Source of the DNA: Coemansia sp. RSA 922 | Lineage: Eukaryota > Kickxellomycota > Kickxellomycetes > Kickxellales > Kickxellaceae | DNA: 16,905 nucleotides | Reading direction: 5' to 3' | NCBI GenBank assembly: GCA_027577415.1 | Contig: JANBQS010000489.1 | Location: forward strand, 1 to 16,905 | Shown: positions 14,363-16,905 of the stretch, in pieces | How positions within the stretch are numbered: position 1 is the first letter of the stretch | Layout of the letters: each line of letters starts with the position of its first letter | Position numbers and translations under genes: made by a program | The notes under the pieces: model-generated | Told to the model about the DNA's origin: nothing | Seen by the model: the letters and a program-made list of their open reading frames with translations, nothing else | The model's database searches: none

Positions 14363-15727
14363 ATGCTTGGTGCTTGCGACTTTAATGCTATGGAACAGGT
14401 GTTTGAGCGCGCTACGGCTGTATCCGATGATCCTTCCAAATACTCCAAGGTGTTCAGCACGGGCCGGCGAAGCTACGTCCGCCAATTCAACGAATTGTAC
14501 TACGCGCGGCTGAATGAGCTCAAGCCCCACGTGCTGACCCACGCAGCGAGGCGGTGGGGCGGAAAGAATATAACGCATACGCTGAAGGTGCTCAATGTAG
14601 AGGCTGACGAGACCACATACATAGTTGGCACGGTGTTCATAGACTCTAACAAGAAGCCCAGCACATTGGACCAAGTCGAAAAGGAGCACTGGATATCAGA
14701 TCCAGAGATATCTGACGGATACCGGAATGGAGCTGAGGCCGTGTACTTGGAGGATGAGTCGGGGAGGATCCGGCTAGTGGGCGATGTGGTCGACCAGTCG
14801 CTGCTGGTGTCGGGGATTGTGGCAGCGATGCTGGGGAAGGAGACGCCTGATGGCAGCTTTGAGGTCGCCGATATGTGCTTTGCGGGGATGCCGCCGCAGA
14901 CTGCATTGGCCAGTGTGGCAGAGGACAAGTACGTGGCCTTTGTGTCGGGCCTGAGCGCCACCGTCGAGTGCCCGGTGACGCTGGAAATGCAGCTGCTAGC
15001 CGAGTACCTATGCGGCACGCTGGGCCCAGTGTCACACCGGCCATTGCCCGCCCAGATAGTGCAAGTCGTCGTGGCCGGCGATGTGCTAAGCCTGCCGACG
15101 CCGCCGCTGGGCCACACGGAAGATGCGCGCGCCAACGACCGCAGCGCCGTCTCGGCCCTGGTCTCCACCATCGACGCTTACCTCGCCGACATTGCTGCCG
15201 CCGTGCCGCTGGCACTGATGCCTGGCGCTCAGGACCCCGCTGACACGTCACTGCCGCAGCAGCCCATCCACCCGAGCATGTTCGCCCAGTGCAAGCAGTA
15301 CTCGGCCTTCCGCTCGCTATCCAACCCCGCCTTCCTCGAGGTCGACGGCCACGTGCTCCTGGGCTCGTCTGGCCAGAACGTCGACGACATTGCGCGCTAT
15401 GTTACGTACCCAAACAATGGTCCGGCTGATTCGCCTTGCGAGCTGGCTGCAAAGTCCCTGCAGTGGAGGCATATCGCGCCCTCGGCTCCTGACACCCTGT
15501 GGTGCTACCCCTTTAGCGACCGTGATCCGTTTATTCTGGCTCAGTCCCCGCATGTCTATTTTGTCGGCGGCCAGGACCTGCCTGACTCGGGAGAAGCAAG
15601 GGGCAGCGACGGCCAGCACACAACCGTTGTGACCGTGCCAAAGTTCTCCAAGACCCACTGCATTGTGCTGCTGAACCTGCGCAACATGAAGTGCACCACT
15701 GTGCAGTTCAGCGCGACAAATGTATAG
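14363..15727 (+). CDS. POLD2: DNA polymerase delta small (B) subunit
   Basis: The 454-residue protein matches the polymerase delta second subunit (POLD2, Pol31, Cdc1; human 469). The N-terminal OB-fold region spans about 40-185 and the inactivated phosphoesterase-like domain about 188-400. Diagnostic blocks are FVSGLS (193-198), LMPGAQDPAD then LPQQPIHPSMF (285-307), NPAFLEVDGHVLLGSSGQNV (321-340) followed by DDI, and the HVYFVGGQ segment (397-404). Family knowledge: this subunit scaffolds the catalytic Pol3 subunit and Pol32-type subunit, linking them for lagging-strand synthesis and repair; it is nuclear. I chose the first ATG; an alternative lies at codon 10. The frame is intronless. The gene is convergent with the SDF2-like gene, with 13 bp between stop codons. 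Confidence 0.95.
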   Translation: MLGACDFNAMEQVFERATAVSDDPSKYSKVFSTGRRSYVRQFNELYYARLNELKPHVLTHAARRWGGKNITHTLKVLNVEADETTYIVGTVFIDSNKKPSTLDQVEKEHWISDPEISDGYRNGAEAVYLEDESGRIRLVGDVVDQSLLVSGIVAAMLGKETPDGSFEVADMCFAGMPPQTALASVAEDKYVAFVSGLSATVECPVTLEMQLLAEYLCGTLGPVSHRPLPAQIVQVVVAGDVLSLPTPPLGHTEDARANDRSAVSALVSTIDAYLADIAAAVPLALMPGAQDPADTSLPQQPIHPSMFAQCKQYSAFRSLSNPAFLEVDGHVLLGSSGQNVDDIARYVTYPNNGPADSPCELAAKSLQWRHIAPSAPDTLWCYPFSDRDPFILAQSPHVYFVGGQDLPDSGEARGSDGQHTTVVTVPKFSKTHCIVLLNLRNMKCTTVQFSATNV

Positions 15728-15740
15728 TCACATATTTATA

Positions 15741-16412
15741 TTAGTCCTTTTTGGCTTGTGAAGTGCGAGCAGAAAAGTAGTATCCCTCCAGTGCCATCCA
15801 CTGAGCATTAGAGTCGGCCTTTTTCGCTGCACTGACTTCCTGGTGCCCGACAATAGGCTGCCTATACTTTTTGCTTGGCAGAGATTGCAAGTACCAGCCG
15901 GTCTCCACGTGTTTAAAGTAGACTGGCTCTAGCCTCTTCCATGCCTTCTTGTCCTTTAGACACTCGACAGTCCAAAGGTCGCCTGAATCGCGCCCATCGA
16001 AGCCTGATACTTCCTGTGCACCTGAGATTGGCGATTTGTGGTTACTATGTGAGTGCAAGTTGTGGCTAGAATCGCTGTTCACTAGTCGTACTTGCTCGCC
16101 GCATGCGATGGCAGTCCCGCGCGGACTGTCGCTGTCGACTAGCCAAAAGTTCTTTGTCGATGATGCGTCTGTGTGTGCTGTCACTGCTTGCTGCTGGCTG
16201 CCGGTGCCGTAGCTGACTTGGGGTAGGACTAGTCGGGTGTCGCTTTTTACGTGTGCCAGTTTTATCGTGCTGCCGCTGGTCACATACTCCCAGCCTTCCT
16301 CAATTACGTCGTCCAGCGCCTGGTCTTTAGTCGCTGGCTTTGTGCCGCCAAACAGCGACGCCTGGGTGTAGTGCACTGTTGCTAGCAGTACGAATGCAAA
16401 TACAAAGCGCAT
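15741..16412 (-). CDS. SDF2-like MIR-domain protein of the secretory pathway
   Basis: From the ATG at 16412 the protein has 223 residues. A signal peptide is evident (MRFVFAFVLLATVHYTQA, cleavage predicted after A18), which is why I prefer this start to an upstream ATG that would bury it behind a charged leader. Three MIR repeats follow at about 42-95, 101-155 and 157-212, with SDF2-like blocks GSTIKLAHV, YGTGSQQQAVTAH, LHSHSNHKSPISGAQEVS and a PIVGHQEVS segment. Family knowledge: SDF2-type proteins act in the endoplasmic reticulum with Hsp40/Hsp70 chaperones and relate to the MIR domains of protein O-mannosyltransferases. Unlike human SDF2 or SDF2L1, whose tails act as retrieval signals, this protein ends AKKD with no HDEL-like motif. 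Retention, if any, must depend on a partner. Confidence 0.9.
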   Translation of the reverse strand: MRFVFAFVLLATVHYTQASLFGGTKPATKDQALDDVIEEGWEYVTSGSTIKLAHVKSDTRLVLPQVSYGTGSQQQAVTAHTDASSTKNFWLVDSDSPRGTAIACGEQVRLVNSDSSHNLHSHSNHKSPISGAQEVSGFDGRDSGDLWTVECLKDKKAWKRLEPVYFKHVETGWYLQSLPSKKYRQPIVGHQEVSAAKKADSNAQWMALEGYYFSARTSQAKKD

Positions 16413-16503
16413 CTTGTATGAGAGACAAAAAAAAAAATGACAAGTGAAATTCGAAGAAAGAAGAAGAGTACCCCCAAACGGTGATCTCCACCCTCCAATC
16501 TTT

Positions 16504-16521
16504 TTTCTCAGTTGTGAGAAA
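16504..16521. repeat. 7-bp inverted repeat with 4-nt loop
   Basis: TTTCTCA, loop GTTG, TGAGAAA is a perfect hairpin 92-109 bp upstream of the SDF2-like ATG. It would fall in that gene's 5' leader if transcription starts near the TATA-like element. Confidence 0.4.
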
Positions 16522-16661
16522 GAGGGGAGCATCTCTTTTTCCTTCTCTTTCAAACTTTTTTTTATTTATATTCACGTATACAATATTTTTATATATCGAC
16601 TTTAGCTTTTCCTTTCAGGTCCTATAGCTCCTTATTCTTTTTAACCCCTTTCCCCCCACAA

Positions 16662-16769
16662 ATGAACAGTGGCGTGACGTCCTGGTTCAAAGTAGCTCTG
16701 TCCAAACTGTCTATCGCCTCGTTTGGCCCGAACTCTTCTGCCTTTATCTCTCCTACTCTCCGCCGTTAA
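16662..16769 (+). other. candidate upstream open reading frame, 35 codons
   Basis: An ATG in good context (ACAAATGA) opens a frame of 35 codons ending in TAA, 29 nt before the ATG at 16799. It could be a translated uORF of the terminal gene, or an exon of another transcript. The peptide (beginning MNSGVTSWFK) is Ser-rich and matches nothing I know. No TSS evidence is available. Confidence 0.35.
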
Positions 16770-16798
16770 GGAACTAACTCCCCCCTTCTATTATCAAG

Positions 16799-16905
16799 AT
16801 GGCTTCGATGTCTGCGTATTACACTTCATCTTCGGCTGCTGGTCCACGTAAGCCATTGGGAAAGAGCTCGCCACTGGCCAACAGTTTTTCACTTATCGAG
16901 TATGA
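16799..16905 (+). CDS. unidentified gene, 5' end only
   Basis: From the ATG in a good context (CAAGATGG) 35 codons are open to the window edge, encoding a Ser/Ala-rich start (MASMSAYYTSSSAAGP) followed by RKPLGKSSPL. No stop is reached. The GTAAGC at about 16846 resembles a 5' splice site, so the frame may change after codon 16. The product is not recognisable from this fragment. Confidence 0.5.
   Translation, partial: MASMSAYYTSSSAAGPRKPLGKSSPLANSFSLIEY

Larger units (their letters stand above)
16413..16798. promoter_or_regulatory. divergent promoter region between the SDF2-like gene and the terminal gene
   Basis: This 386-bp region contains, for the minus-strand gene, a TATA-like TATATAAAAA at 16586-16595 (about 175 bp from the ATG) and a short inverted repeat at 16504-16521. 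For the plus-strand gene, a leader with a possible upstream frame at 16662-16769 precedes the ATG at 16799. A TGACGTCC half-CRE lies at 16675-16682 inside that frame. It includes pyrimidine-rich stretches on both sides. Confidence 0.5.

Noticed and set aside
14500..15251. Antisense and alternate-frame open stretches over POLD2
   Set aside because: They are low-complexity shadows of a GC-rich coding region; POLD2 signature blocks are on the plus strand.

Overview
This is a eukaryotic, fungal window. Genes carry TATA boxes about 85-175 bp upstream of their ATGs and AATAAA-type polyadenylation signals, and there are no operons. The conserved genes have fungal family signatures: Vps9 with a CUE domain, Fes1, the DNA polymerase delta B-subunit and an SDF2-like MIR protein. 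A 573-residue F-box-like protein resembles a family I recall as expanded in Kickxellales such as Coemansia. I therefore lean towards an early-diverging (Zoopagomycota, Kickxellomycotina-like) fungus; the kingdom is secure, the order is a guess.

The window has two halves. Positions 1 to about 11,000 are AT-rich, gene-poor and accessory in character. They hold a decayed hAT-type transposase end (910-1482), an anonymous relict reading frame (1954-2181), an isolated C-terminal domain of the CstF-64/Rna15 mRNA 3'-end-processing factor bracketed by a 13-bp direct repeat (3538-3901), the F-box-like gene (5883-7604), and five small orphan genes of about 135-157 codons. Two of the orphans, at 9069-9491 and 10327-10734, are tandem duplicates about half identical in protein. 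A third, at 7853-8263, appears to be a distant relative.

Positions 11,025 to the end are GC-richer and compact, with housekeeping genes: VPS9 (minus) and FES1 (plus) share a 185-bp divergent promoter with a heat-shock-element-like array; POLD2 follows FES1 by 102 bp, in a gap holding ACGCG/ACGCGAAA G1/S-type motifs; an SDF2-like gene (minus) converges on POLD2 with 13 bp between stop codons. A new gene begins at 16799 and leaves the window, preceded by a possible upstream reading frame.

The most interesting part is the small-gene cluster. These proteins match nothing I recognise. By eye several share a hairpin-helix-strand order like a ubiquitin/beta-grasp fold, and four have a clear TATA box. 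They look like a fast-evolving, lineage-specific family, but this rests on reading by eye and needs profile and structure searches.
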